DNA from: Bacteroidaceae bacterium | Lineage (GTDB): Bacteria; Bacteroidota; Bacteroidia; Bacteroidales; Bacteroidaceae | NCBI GenBank assembly: GCA_016302435.1 | Contig: JAEDNQ010000017.1 | Coordinates: 1-19,652, forward strand | DNA: 19,652 nt | Direction of reading: 5' to 3' | In this document: positions 1 to 6,272 of the stretch, piece by piece | Layout: each line of letters starts with the position of its first letter | Position numbering within the stretch: position 1 is the stretch's first letter | Notes under the pieces: generated by a model | The model's input: only the letters and a program-made list of their open reading frames with translations | Database searches by the model: none | What the model was told of the DNA's origin: nothing | Program-made: the position numbers and the translations under genes

Positions 1-8
1 AATTGCTG

Positions 9-121
9 GGCAATTGCTGGCTATTGCTGTTCAAAAAACATTCTATGTTGCCATGATAGTTGTCCGCTGTGCGGACTTGTTTGTTTTGGTCATCAATTGC
101 CATGAATAGCCAGCAATTGCC
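9..121. repeat. 17-bp perfect inverted repeat (9-25 / 105-121)
   Basis: GGCAATTGCTGGCTATT at 9-25 is matched exactly by its reverse complement at 105-121. The pair encloses a shorter perfect hairpin at 62-76. Such an arrangement could extrude as a cruciform or mark an element boundary. No recombinase gene is visible next to it. Confidence 0.65.
62..87 (+). terminator. Possible plus-strand terminator hairpin
   Basis: GTCCGC-TGT-GCGGAC forms a perfect 6-bp stem with a 3-nt loop at 62-76, followed on the plus strand by a T-rich stretch (to 87). It could end a transcript coming from outside the left edge. The T tract is interrupted by G, so a structural role within the surrounding inverted repeat is also possible. 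Confidence 0.35.
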
Positions 122-176
122 ATGAAAAATATTTTTCTGAAAAGATTGCTGTATGTTGCTGGAAATTGCTGTCCAC

Positions 177-245
177 ACAAAAAAGGGATTAACGACTTGC
201 ATATCCATTGAACTCGTGAGATATGCTCTTGTCGTTAATCCCTTT
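177..245 (-). terminator. Rho-independent terminator of the HU-like gene
   Basis: A perfect 15-bp stem pairs 182-196 with 231-245 (AAAGGGATTAACGAC), and inside it a second perfect 7-bp stem pairs 199-205 with 220-226. Read on the minus strand the hairpin is followed by a run of T's. It sits about 45 bp after the stop codon of the HU-like gene, as expected for the end of that operon. Confidence 0.85.
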
Positions 246-289
246 GCTATTCAGCCAAGGCGCGCCCCTCTGTCTGCCTTGGCCGTGGG

Positions 290-1156
290 TTAGTAGGCGC
301 TGTCACCGTCCTCGCCTGAGCCGCCGCTTGTCACCACGTTAAACTCTGCTGTGAGGGAGTAGTTCTTGTCGATGGTCAGAGTGCGAGGGTTGGCTGTGCT
401 GCCGTCGCTCCAGCGAGAGAAGGTGTAGCCAGAGGCTGGGGTGGCAGTGATGACAACCTGTGTGCCCTTGTCGTACGCCTTGTTCACGCTCTCATTGACC
501 GTGCCCTGGGTGGAGTTGGCAGATGAGACGGAGAGTGTGTACTGTGCCACTTCGGCTGACACGTTACCGCCAGGGTTCGTCTCGTCCTCCTCGCTGCCTG
601 CCATGTCACTCTCCACCACCACGGTGCCGCGTGTGATGCGCTTGAATGTGGCCTGCTGCTTGAAGCGGTCGTCCCACTTCACAGGGATGTCGATGACGAT
701 GCGTGCTGTGAGGTCGCTCATGGCAAGGTCGCTTGGCGTGAGCTCTCGCTCCGTGTCAATCTTAGCTGCCCCTGCCGTGTCGCCAGCAGCGAGGAGAGCC
801 TCCTTGCGGGCCGTGAGCTTTGCCTTGAGCTGAGACTGGGTGATGCTGCCCTTGACGGCTGGGCGGAAGGTAAGGCCGTCGGGGGAGACGATGACCTTGC
901 TGTTCAGCCCAAGGATGAGCGGGAGGTTTTTCTCCAGCTGCTTCATCACTGCTGACACGTCAGCTGCTGTCACTGTCGAGCCCTGTGAGAGGTAATCGCA
1001 GAAGTTGTCGAAACTGAGTGTCTGAACGTTCACAAGACGTGGAGAAGCTATCTTCTCGCCGAGCATCTTGTTTTCTGAAACTAAAACTTGTACGTTTAGT
1101 GCCACGGTATATGCCCTCTGGTGTCGGGACTTAACTTTTAGGATGTGAGAGGACAT
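290..1156 (-). CDS. HU-like DNA-binding protein with C-terminal InlB-type repeat domain
   Basis: 288 residues, no signal peptide. Residues about 1-175 fit the Bacteroidales HU-related family: a basic N-terminus, a helix around 46-82 with the typical STVTAADVSAVMKQLE stretch, then FRPAVKGSITQSQLKAKL near 97-114 and a strand-rich region ending near 173. After an acidic linker (about 184-204, SEEDETNPGG) comes one InlB B-repeat-like beta domain (about 206-272; TPASGYTFSRWSDG is the hallmark), a fold usually seen in surface proteins. HU relatives bend or package DNA, so a DNA-binding role for the N-terminal half is inferred from family. It follows DUF4248 on the same strand after a 438-bp repeat-filled gap and probably has its own promoter. 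In other Bacteroidales this position is often followed by an amidase gene; none is present here. Confidence 0.8.
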   Translation of the reverse strand: MSSHILKVKSRHQRAYTVALNVQVLVSENKMLGEKIASPRLVNVQTLSFDNFCDYLSQGSTVTAADVSAVMKQLEKNLPLILGLNSKVIVSPDGLTFRPAVKGSITQSQLKAKLTARKEALLAAGDTAGAAKIDTERELTPSDLAMSDLTARIVIDIPVKWDDRFKQQATFKRITRGTVVVESDMAGSEEDETNPGGNVSAEVAQYTLSVSSANSTQGTVNESVNKAYDKGTQVVITATPASGYTFSRWSDGSTANPRTLTIDKNYSLTAEFNVVTSGGSGEDGDSAY

Positions 1157-1158
1157 CC
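1141..1158 (-). promoter_or_regulatory. Hairpin enclosing the HU-like start codon
   Basis: GGATGT (minus strand) pairs perfectly with ACATCC six bases later, and the ATG at 1156-1154 lies inside the 5' arm. The mRNA could hide its own start codon, which would allow control at translation. With only 6 bp the structure is modest. Confidence 0.4.
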
Positions 1159-1182
1159 ACCATTAATGGGGTTAAAGAAAAC

Positions 1183-1299
1183 TGTTTGAAGAGTTTGGAA
1201 GGGTTTCAACGGTTTGAAGGGTTTCAAAGGATTGAAGGGTTTCAAAGGTTTGAAGGGTTCAACGGTTTGAAGGGATTCAAAGGTTTGAAAGATTCCAAA
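1183..1299. repeat. Tandem 9-bp array alternating GGTTTGAAG and GGTTTCAAA
   Basis: About thirteen units follow each other almost without gaps, mostly alternating GGTTTGAAG with GGTTTCAAA or GGTTTCAAC, so the true period is about 18 bp and each pair is nearly self-complementary (TTTGAA/TTTCAAA). One unit is 8 bp. Because 9 is divisible by 3, reading frames stay open through the array on both strands, which produces spurious ORFs of the FKPLKP type. It lies in the presumed 5' leader of the HU-like gene. Confidence 0.85.
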
Positions 1300-1376
1300 T
1301 TCGTAAAGTTGTTGCGTGTGCGTTGTCCGGGGTTGGGAAATCTGACGATTCTTTCCCCCGTAGCTCAAACCTCTCT

Positions 1377-1498
1377 TTGAGCCGACTCGCGGGTAGTGTT
1401 GAGCCGACTCACGAGGGGCGTTGAGCCGACTCAAAAAGGGCATTGAGCTTGCTCCGCTGGAGCGTTCGGATGGCTCACGGAGGAAGGTGAGCTCGCTG
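1377..1498. repeat. 22-bp periodic iteron-like array
   Basis: TTGAGCCGACTC occurs exactly at 1377, 1399 and 1421. The same phase continues with weaker copies at 1443 (TTGAGCTTGCTC), 1465 (TTCGGATGGCTC) and 1487 (GTGAGCTCGCTG); a possible further decayed copy is at 1355. The core is an imperfect palindrome (TTGAG....CTCAA in the third copy). The period is not a multiple of 3, so it is not a coding repeat. Short direct repeats of 17-22 bp next to replication genes are the form of plasmid iterons; the neighbouring primase and helicase-like genes make that reading worth testing. Confidence 0.75.
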
Positions 1499-1512
1499 TC
1501 CTTTTGACGATG

Positions 1513-1574
1513 CAAAGTTACGATGTAGCGCAGAGTTGACTCTTGCGATAGATGTCGATACCTTGCGATAGATG
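1513..1574 (-). promoter_or_regulatory. Likely promoter of the HU-like gene with upstream direct repeats
   Basis: On the minus strand TAACTTTG at 1520-1513 matches the Bacteroidetes -7 element TAnnTTTG. No TTTG is found at the -33 position. Instead a 13-bp direct repeat CTTGCGATAGATG (plus-strand reading) lies at 1542-1554 and 1562-1574, 20 bp apart, as if a bound activator replaces the -33 box. Transcription from here gives a leader of about 350 nt that includes both repeat arrays. Confidence 0.5.
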
Positions 1575-1594
1575 GACTTTTCTGCACATTTTCT

Positions 1595-1813
1595 TTACGG
1601 CTCACCGAGATATTCGAAGATAAGTGCTACTTGGCGCGAAGTGAAGCTTTTTGCCTGCTTCGAGTAGCCAGCCTTGACGAGAGCCTCGTAGAGAGGTGTG
1701 CAGCGCATTATCCAAGCCATGAGGTGACAGACGGCTGTGCGCGGCATGCTGTCAGGGAAGTAGCACAGAGCCAGTTCTTTCTTTGTGTAGATGCGTATGG
1801 GGTAGCTATACAT
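1595..1813 (-). CDS. DUF4248 family small protein
   Basis: 72 residues, start MYSYPIRIYTKKELAL. The pattern of an N-terminal YPIRIYTKKELALCYFPD stretch, a central helical segment (HLMAWIMRCTPLYEAL) and a C-terminal SFTSRQVALIFEYLGEP fits DUF4248, a small Bacteroidales family found between DUF3987 and HU-like genes. Function unknown; the size and helices suggest a DNA-binding or adaptor protein, which is inference. Its ATG is only three bases after the DUF3987 stop, and a GGAGG lies 8 nt before it inside the end of the upstream gene, so translation is probably coupled. Confidence 0.8.
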   Translation of the reverse strand: MYSYPIRIYTKKELALCYFPDSMPRTAVCHLMAWIMRCTPLYEALVKAGYSKQAKSFTSRQVALIFEYLGEP

Positions 1814-1816
1814 GGT

Positions 1817-3817
1817 CTATTCCTCCTTTCTTATTAGTTTTCGATACACGCCGTGTTTGATACGGACAAGTATGCGGTATGTGTAACAAAAATCTTTAAG
1901 AATGCGCTTAGCTGTTCGCTCACTCATTCCATACTTATCGCATATTTCAATAAAATCCTTTGTTCTGCACTCGCCTTCGGGGAGTGTGTCGAAGATATCT
2001 TTCTGCTCCTTTGAAAGTGTAATGTCTTTTTTGTCGAACGGATTGTCATCTTCCTTAGCCAAGGTCGCATACACTCGAGCCGAGTGGAAGATAAGGCAGT
2101 CAACAATAGTCATTGCTGTGCGGAAGTCCCTGTCGTCGCAGACAATGCCTATCTCATTGTCGGAGAAGATAGGCTTAATGTCAGGATTGGTATAGTCAAC
2201 TTGTTTCTTCCACTGGTCAAGACGTCTGAGGGCTGTCAATATCATGGCGTAGCGGAAACACTCCAGAGCTATGCGGAACACGAAAGCGTTTATGCCTGGG
2301 CCAAGCATGGAGAACTGCTCACGCAGAGTTTCTCTATACGTGTCGAGGAATTCCTTCTGCTGACTGTCGCTCAACATAAACTGTATGGGACGCCCTACCC
2401 TGCTCTGCAAGCAATGGTAGAGCGGCATTATCTCTTCTCCCAACTGCTTGTACGTGTCTTCGAGTGGTGTGGCTGACATGGCAAACACGTTGCGGAAGTT
2501 CACATCTTCATCGGGTAACTCGTAGAAGAGGAAACGTGACCCGAGTCCATTCTCAAACGAGGGAAAGAGAGCCGGCAGCTGTCCTGGGGTACACGTGAGG
2601 AATATGCCGAGGCGAGGTTCTTCTATGTCTATGTGAATCTTTTCTGTCACACGGGACATGGATATAGCCTCGTGGTGGTGGGCCTTGCGCATGAGGTCGG
2701 AATAGTTGCCGTAGTCAGTTCCGATGATGGCGGAGACGGTGTCGGCCTCTGTCTCGAATATCATGCCCCAACCGCCGTTAGCCTCCATCTGGCGATAGAC
2801 GGCAGATGCTGAGCTGTTGCCGGGCATGAAGGGGTCTTGACGGACAGGTTCGACCGGAGTCTGTCCGCGGTCTTTCTTGTTCTGAATTTCCCAAGCAGCC
2901 ATGGCTTTGTCATATTCAGCCTTCTCCTCCTCATACTTGCGTTTCATCTCGCGCTTCACGGGATAGAGGAGGTGTCGGCAGAAAGAGAGCATGCCTTTGC
3001 CGTTGCCCGCACGGCTGAAGACAATGTTGTAAACTGGGGCGTACACTCTACGGCCATCGTAAAGCCCATAGATGCCGCTGCGGCTTTCGGGCTTGCCGTT
3101 GACTCCGCCAAGTAGCCCGCCTACAGCATTGAGCATACCGAGAATTTGAGCGTCGCACTTTGAGGCATCGTCGCCATGGAGCTCAATAATCTTACGAGTT
3201 AAAAAGTCTAAATCTTCAATGTAAAGTTTGCTGGAGAAATTGTAGGCTTTGTTAACTATTCGAGTAGTTTGTGCCAATTGTGCCAAAGTGACATGTGACA
3301 AACCTTTGTCCAAAACAGCTAAATCAGTACTTTTTATCTCTTTATTAGCACTATTGGCACTTGGCACAATGGCACTATTGGCACAAACTCTGTTTGAGTC
3401 ATCTTTCTTAGAAGAGAACTCACGGATATCAATATTTGCTTCTTTTGCCATTTGAAAGAACGTTTTTATAGTAATACCACCATTGCTTGAGTAAAGGCAA
3501 GCCGTATATTGCTTATCGCATTCTGACGGGTTGTACTGTTCACTCATGCTGCTAAGATTGTGGAATAAGCCTCGCCCATTTTCACCCAAGCCTTCAGCAA
3601 GGGCAAAACCGAGATGTAACCATTTATGATAACCTTGTGTGATGTCAATGCCCCGGTTCACGATTTCTTGTGCTATGTTGCTTACTTCTTCTTCGAGATT
3701 GCTGGAGCGTGAAGCACTGCTCGATGGAGAAGAGACACTTTTATCTATTTCGACTTCTTGGTCTGAGCCTTGCTGAGACCAAGCGATTGGGTTAAATTTA
3801 TATTCTTTATTGTTCAT
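1817..3817 (-). CDS. PriCT-2 / DUF3987 primase-helicase-like protein
   Basis: 666 residues. Residues about 45-130 look like the PriCT-2 primase C-terminal domain (GYHKWLHLGFALAEGLGENG...FFQMAKEANID). A polar linker (about 133-165, rich in ANSA) follows. Residues about 195-530 fit DUF3987, with a Walker A-like GNGKG at 271-275, a Walker B-like GMIFETEAD at 351-359 and GLGSRFLFY near 424-432 as a possible arginine-finger region. The last 70 residues resemble a winged helix (GMSERTAKRILKDF). The domain set points to an ATP-driven DNA-processing enzyme of replication modules. The primase-fold part usually expected before PriCT-2 is encoded separately just upstream, 14 bp away, so the two products probably act together. 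The Walker A ends in GKG rather than GKS/T, as is seen in this family. Confidence 0.82.
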   Translation of the reverse strand: MNNKEYKFNPIAWSQQGSDQEVEIDKSVSSPSSSASRSSNLEEEVSNIAQEIVNRGIDITQGYHKWLHLGFALAEGLGENGRGLFHNLSSMSEQYNPSECDKQYTACLYSSNGGITIKTFFQMAKEANIDIREFSSKKDDSNRVCANSAIVPSANSANKEIKSTDLAVLDKGLSHVTLAQLAQTTRIVNKAYNFSSKLYIEDLDFLTRKIIELHGDDASKCDAQILGMLNAVGGLLGGVNGKPESRSGIYGLYDGRRVYAPVYNIVFSRAGNGKGMLSFCRHLLYPVKREMKRKYEEEKAEYDKAMAAWEIQNKKDRGQTPVEPVRQDPFMPGNSSASAVYRQMEANGGWGMIFETEADTVSAIIGTDYGNYSDLMRKAHHHEAISMSRVTEKIHIDIEEPRLGIFLTCTPGQLPALFPSFENGLGSRFLFYELPDEDVNFRNVFAMSATPLEDTYKQLGEEIMPLYHCLQSRVGRPIQFMLSDSQQKEFLDTYRETLREQFSMLGPGINAFVFRIALECFRYAMILTALRRLDQWKKQVDYTNPDIKPIFSDNEIGIVCDDRDFRTAMTIVDCLIFHSARVYATLAKEDDNPFDKKDITLSKEQKDIFDTLPEGECRTKDFIEICDKYGMSERTAKRILKDFCYTYRILVRIKHGVYRKLIRKEE
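3266..3389. repeat. TGGCAC motif cluster with 13-bp inverted repeat inside the DUF3987 gene
   Basis: TGGCAC occurs at 3355, 3362, 3370 and 3379, and its complement GTGCCA at 3271 and 3280. The outermost copies form a 13-bp perfect inverted repeat, AGTTTGTGCCAAT at 3266-3278 and its complement at 3377-3389. The cluster encodes the low-complexity ANSA linker, so protein-level repetition explains part of it, but not the inverted copies on both sides. Confidence 0.55.
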
Positions 3818-3831
3818 AATACAATTATTAA

Positions 3832-4476
3832 TTAAAACGGACAGATGTCCTTATTTGTAATTATGATAGATGGGTGAACGTAGCAGCTGCTGTCATGCGG
3901 TAGGAAGCAGCTGCGCGAGATGTTGGCGCACTGCTTGTCAACCTCATGTCTGTAGGTAGCCATTATATAGTTCCTTACAGCTTTGAACCATGTAGAGTGG
4001 TCGCATCTGCCAAGGTCAATATCTATCACCCACTTTAGTCCATCTCCACTTGGCGACGTGAAGAGTAGCCAGGTGGTGAAGTAAGGGTCGGCTATCAGCT
4101 TCCGCCTCAGTGTCCAGAGGGCGTCGCCTGTTCCGACATGGTCGAAGTCGAGGCAGAGAAGTCCGCTGTGCTTTATGAGAGCGTTGTCAGCTCGATAGCT
4201 GAAAGTACCAGAGAAGCAGACAAAGTCAAAGTTGCAGGCTTTGTATTTGCGTGCCTCCGTCGCATCGTGTAAGCTGCGCAGTGTGTGAGTGTGTTTGATG
4301 GCTGGCATGTAAAGGGTGATGTAGTTGTACACGTCCTTTATGCCAACGGTCTTGACTGGTCGCACGTTCTGCACAGGTGAACTGAAGAATGAGCATTCTC
4401 TATCTGGTGTGGCGGAACCGTCATCGCCAACATGGGTGTTGGGCGAAGAAGGTTGTGAGTAGGAATCCTGTTCCAT
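3832..4476 (-). CDS. VirE/BT4734-like N-terminal (primase-fold) protein
   Basis: 214 residues from the chosen start MEQDSYSQPSS. The body fits the BT4734-like 'VirE N-terminal' family, related to archaeo-eukaryotic primase folds: GTFSYRADNALIKHSG, then LCLDFDH (acidic residues D110 and D112, likely metal ligands), SPSGDGLKWVI (141-151, motif II-like) and SRSCFLPHD (187-195). It probably supplies the nucleotidyl-transfer half of a split primase-helicase whose other half is the next gene. The frame stays open to an ATG at 4593, but that codon lies inside the promoter -7 box; the ATG at 4476 has a GGAAAG upstream and gives a leader of about 110 nt. A start at 4578 or 4569 would add a basic, low-quality extension and is less likely. 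Confidence 0.75.
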   Translation of the reverse strand: MEQDSYSQPSSPNTHVGDDGSATPDRECSFFSSPVQNVRPVKTVGIKDVYNYITLYMPAIKHTHTLRSLHDATEARKYKACNFDFVCFSGTFSYRADNALIKHSGLLCLDFDHVGTGDALWTLRRKLIADPYFTTWLLFTSPSGDGLKWVIDIDLGRCDHSTWFKAVRNYIMATYRHEVDKQCANISRSCFLPHDSSCYVHPSIIITNKDICPF

Positions 4477-4590
4477 ACTGCATGCTTTCCGGGTATGCCT
4501 TCGGATTCGCACGAAGGGCCCTCCTCGCGATTTGGAAGCGAATCTGGTCTGCGGTCCACGTATGACCATTTTCCTCATCGGTCGGTGATG

Positions 4591-4621
4591 CAAAGTTAGG
4601 GGTAATTATACACACACCAAA
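4591..4621 (-). promoter_or_regulatory. Consensus Bacteroidetes promoter of the primase operon
   Basis: On the minus strand TTTG (4621-4618), a 19-bp spacer and TAACTTTG (4598-4591) match TTTG-N19-TAnnTTTG exactly. The start of transcription should be a few bases further, near 4584. The 12-mer covering the -7 box (plus-strand GATGCAAAGTTA at 4587-4598) is identical to the one at 1509-1520 before the HU-like gene. Confidence 0.8.
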
Positions 4622-4920
4622 GGATTTGTCGAGAAAAATATTTCTTATCTTATTGTACAACAAAGAGTTAGATAAACCTTAAAAAGTAAACATTAAACTA
4701 TTCACGCATGGTTTTATTCTAACGTTCAACTGGTGTTAACTTTATTGAGTTAAACAGACGCCCACAAAATTATAATTCGATTATAACATTAACATCAAAG
4801 ATTATAACCCAGCGCTCATTTTAACTTCAAAATGTAAAATCCATGTAAAAGAAGAGATGAGTTATAATTTACCACATTACAGTTTACATAAATAATCTCA
4901 ACTTCCAACACGCGTTGACA
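4622..4920. other. AT-rich intergenic stretch
   Basis: About 300 bp with no convincing gene. It holds a perfect palindrome TTATAAT-TCG-ATTATAA at 4770-4786 and several GTTAAC-like motifs near 4735-4755. No repeat array, RNA gene or clear promoter was found apart from the elements listed separately at either end. Confidence 0.6.
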
Positions 4921-4971
4921 TAAAAAAATCCAAGAATCAATCACAGTTTAACTGGATTTGACTCTTGGATT
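4921..4971 (-). terminator. Terminator after the unrecognised 357-residue gene
   Basis: A 14-bp stem with one mismatch pairs 4927-4940 (AATCCAAGAATCAA) with 4958-4971, with an inner CAGTT-T-AACTG hairpin at 4944-4954. On the minus strand it is followed by a run of seven T's. It lies about 60 bp beyond the stop codon of the minus-strand gene at 5029. Confidence 0.8.
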
Positions 4972-5028
4972 ATGATGTTATAATTGTTCATGTCAACAAT
5001 CAAATACATAATTTTTATGAGGCAAATT

Positions 5029-6102
5029 TCATCCAACGCCTATTTTGCTATCTTCACTTAGCAATCGACCAATTTCTTTTTTTATTGAGTCGTACTTCTT
5101 ACGATACGCATCACTGTCATTATTTTCATATTTTCTCGCAGCAGCACAAACAGTTTGATATTTCTTAGGCGTGCTCGTACCGCCCATATACGCGTATAGG
5201 CGATTGAAGTAATCAAGTAGAATGCTTTTCTTCGAACCAATCTTTTCTAAAATAACAGCTACGTACTTTGTCTGGTCAGACTGATCTATTTGACTTTCGT
5301 TATCGATGTAGTACTGCACAAACTTCCTCATATTAGCAGCTTTTTCTGCTCCCAGCCGATTACGCATCTCTTCAAAAAAAGCACCTTCCTCACTTTCCTG
5401 TTTAGTATCAACAACCAGCTTGCCTTCGGACCTCAATACGTGCTGATGGAACTGACTATTATTCCATTTATGGTAAAACGCACATATGACGTCATCGTTA
5501 TCCAACTTACACTTTGGTATGGACTCATTAATTTGGTCGGGACTGAACAAAACTCCTTTATCAGAATCACATGCTTTTGCTTCCCTTTTATAAGCCTCTT
5601 GATAGATGATGCGCACCAAGTTGGGATTTCCATTCCTTTCTTCACACTCTTTGCTAATATCATCCAACACAGCATTCAACTTCTTCAGCTCACAAAGCAG
5701 TCTGGCTAAAGAATTGCGAAATCCTTCTTCGCCAAAGAGAAAATTTTCTTTGTCTCTTTGTTTATCGGGATTGTCTACATTGAAAAAGTAACTTTTGTCA
5801 CGTTGTAAACTGCTTAACTGCTCGTCAATATCAGCCACAGCTTTTTGTGTATGCTCATACAAACGATGAGTATCGTTCGTATAATCATTGGCGTGATACT
5901 TCTTGTAATATAAGAGAGCATCACAGGTTTCTTTAAGGCGGTTGGTTGCCTTATTCATGTTGGCACATATATCACATATATCTTCATCCTTACAAGTTTG
6001 GTATTGTATGGATGTGAAGGTGTCTTCTATCAATATAGGTTGAAGTGTATTAACTGCTTCTATGTTGCCATTAATACATGATAAAATTAATGCTTCACTC
6101 AT
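5029..6102 (-). CDS. Hypothetical protein, 357 residues, family not recognised
   Basis: Start chosen at MSEALILSCINGN; the frame is open 99 nt further upstream, but that extension is AT-driven low-complexity sequence. No signal peptide or membrane segment is visible, so it is probably cytoplasmic. Near the N-terminus is a Cys-x5-Cys-x2-Cys cluster (CKDEDICDIC) that could bind metal. The middle (QKAVADIDEQLSSLQRDK, LARLLCELKKLNAVLDDI) is helical and could form coiled coils. The C-terminus (RKFVQYYIDNESQIDQSDQ..., YDSIKKEIGRLL) is charged and helical. Codon use is AT-rich, unlike the flanking genes, which suggests transfer. A consensus promoter at 6451-6482 could drive it through a long leader. 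It has its own terminator, so it is a single-gene unit. No function is proposed. Confidence 0.7.
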   Translation of the reverse strand: MSEALILSCINGNIEAVNTLQPILIEDTFTSIQYQTCKDEDICDICANMNKATNRLKETCDALLYYKKYHANDYTNDTHRLYEHTQKAVADIDEQLSSLQRDKSYFFNVDNPDKQRDKENFLFGEEGFRNSLARLLCELKKLNAVLDDISKECEERNGNPNLVRIIYQEAYKREAKACDSDKGVLFSPDQINESIPKCKLDNDDVICAFYHKWNNSQFHQHVLRSEGKLVVDTKQESEEGAFFEEMRNRLGAEKAANMRKFVQYYIDNESQIDQSDQTKYVAVILEKIGSKKSILLDYFNRLYAYMGGTSTPKKYQTVCAAARKYENNDSDAYRKKYDSIKKEIGRLLSEDSKIGVG

Positions 6103-6185
6103 AGTGAAAATTAATAATAGGAGATGTTTGGATAAAAATATGAGTATGTTGTGTCTGAGGTAAATTAGGAGTTTTGAATTGTGTG

Positions 6186-6215
6186 TTTGTGTAATTAACA
6201 TATCGTATAGATATG
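6186..6215 (+). promoter_or_regulatory. Possible plus-strand promoter before the small ORF
   Basis: TTTG at 6186-6189, an 18-bp spacer and TAGATATG at 6208-6215 match the Bacteroidetes pattern with one mismatch in the -7 box. The -7 region lies in an inverted repeat ACATATC-GTATA-GATATGT (6199-6217), which could be an operator. Transcription would start near 6222 and run into the structured region before the 19-codon ORF. Confidence 0.35.
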
Positions 6216-6272
6216 TCCTCTCTATAATCTACAATGTATTTCCTAAAAACAATCAGCGCGTCACGTAAAAGA

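Larger units (their letters stand above)
1..171. repeat. Phased ATTGCTG / TTGCCATGA motif array
   Basis: Six copies of (A/G)TTGCTG lie in two triplets, at 2, 13, 23 and at 145, 155, 165, so within each triplet they are 10-11 bp apart, about one helical turn. Between the triplets are three copies of TTGCCATGA at 48, 97 and 117. The array lies beyond the terminator of the HU-like operon and is not obviously coding. It may continue left of the window. The regular helical spacing suggests a protein-binding array, but that is inference. Confidence 0.6.

Noticed and set aside
1..171. CRISPR array
   Set aside because: The repeated motifs are 7-9 bp at 10-20 bp spacing without unique spacers of constant length, and there are no cas genes.
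1138..1605. 155-codon minus-strand open frame between the DUF4248 and HU-like genes
   Set aside because: It runs through the 9-bp array (always in frame) and through the 22-bp array, whose period shifts the frame; the translation has no protein-like pattern.
4421..4663. 80-codon minus-strand frame with DEENGHTWTADQIRFQIARR
   Set aside because: Its only upstream ATG lies before the predicted transcription start, and it overlaps the primase gene leader; noted under the start-codon finding instead.
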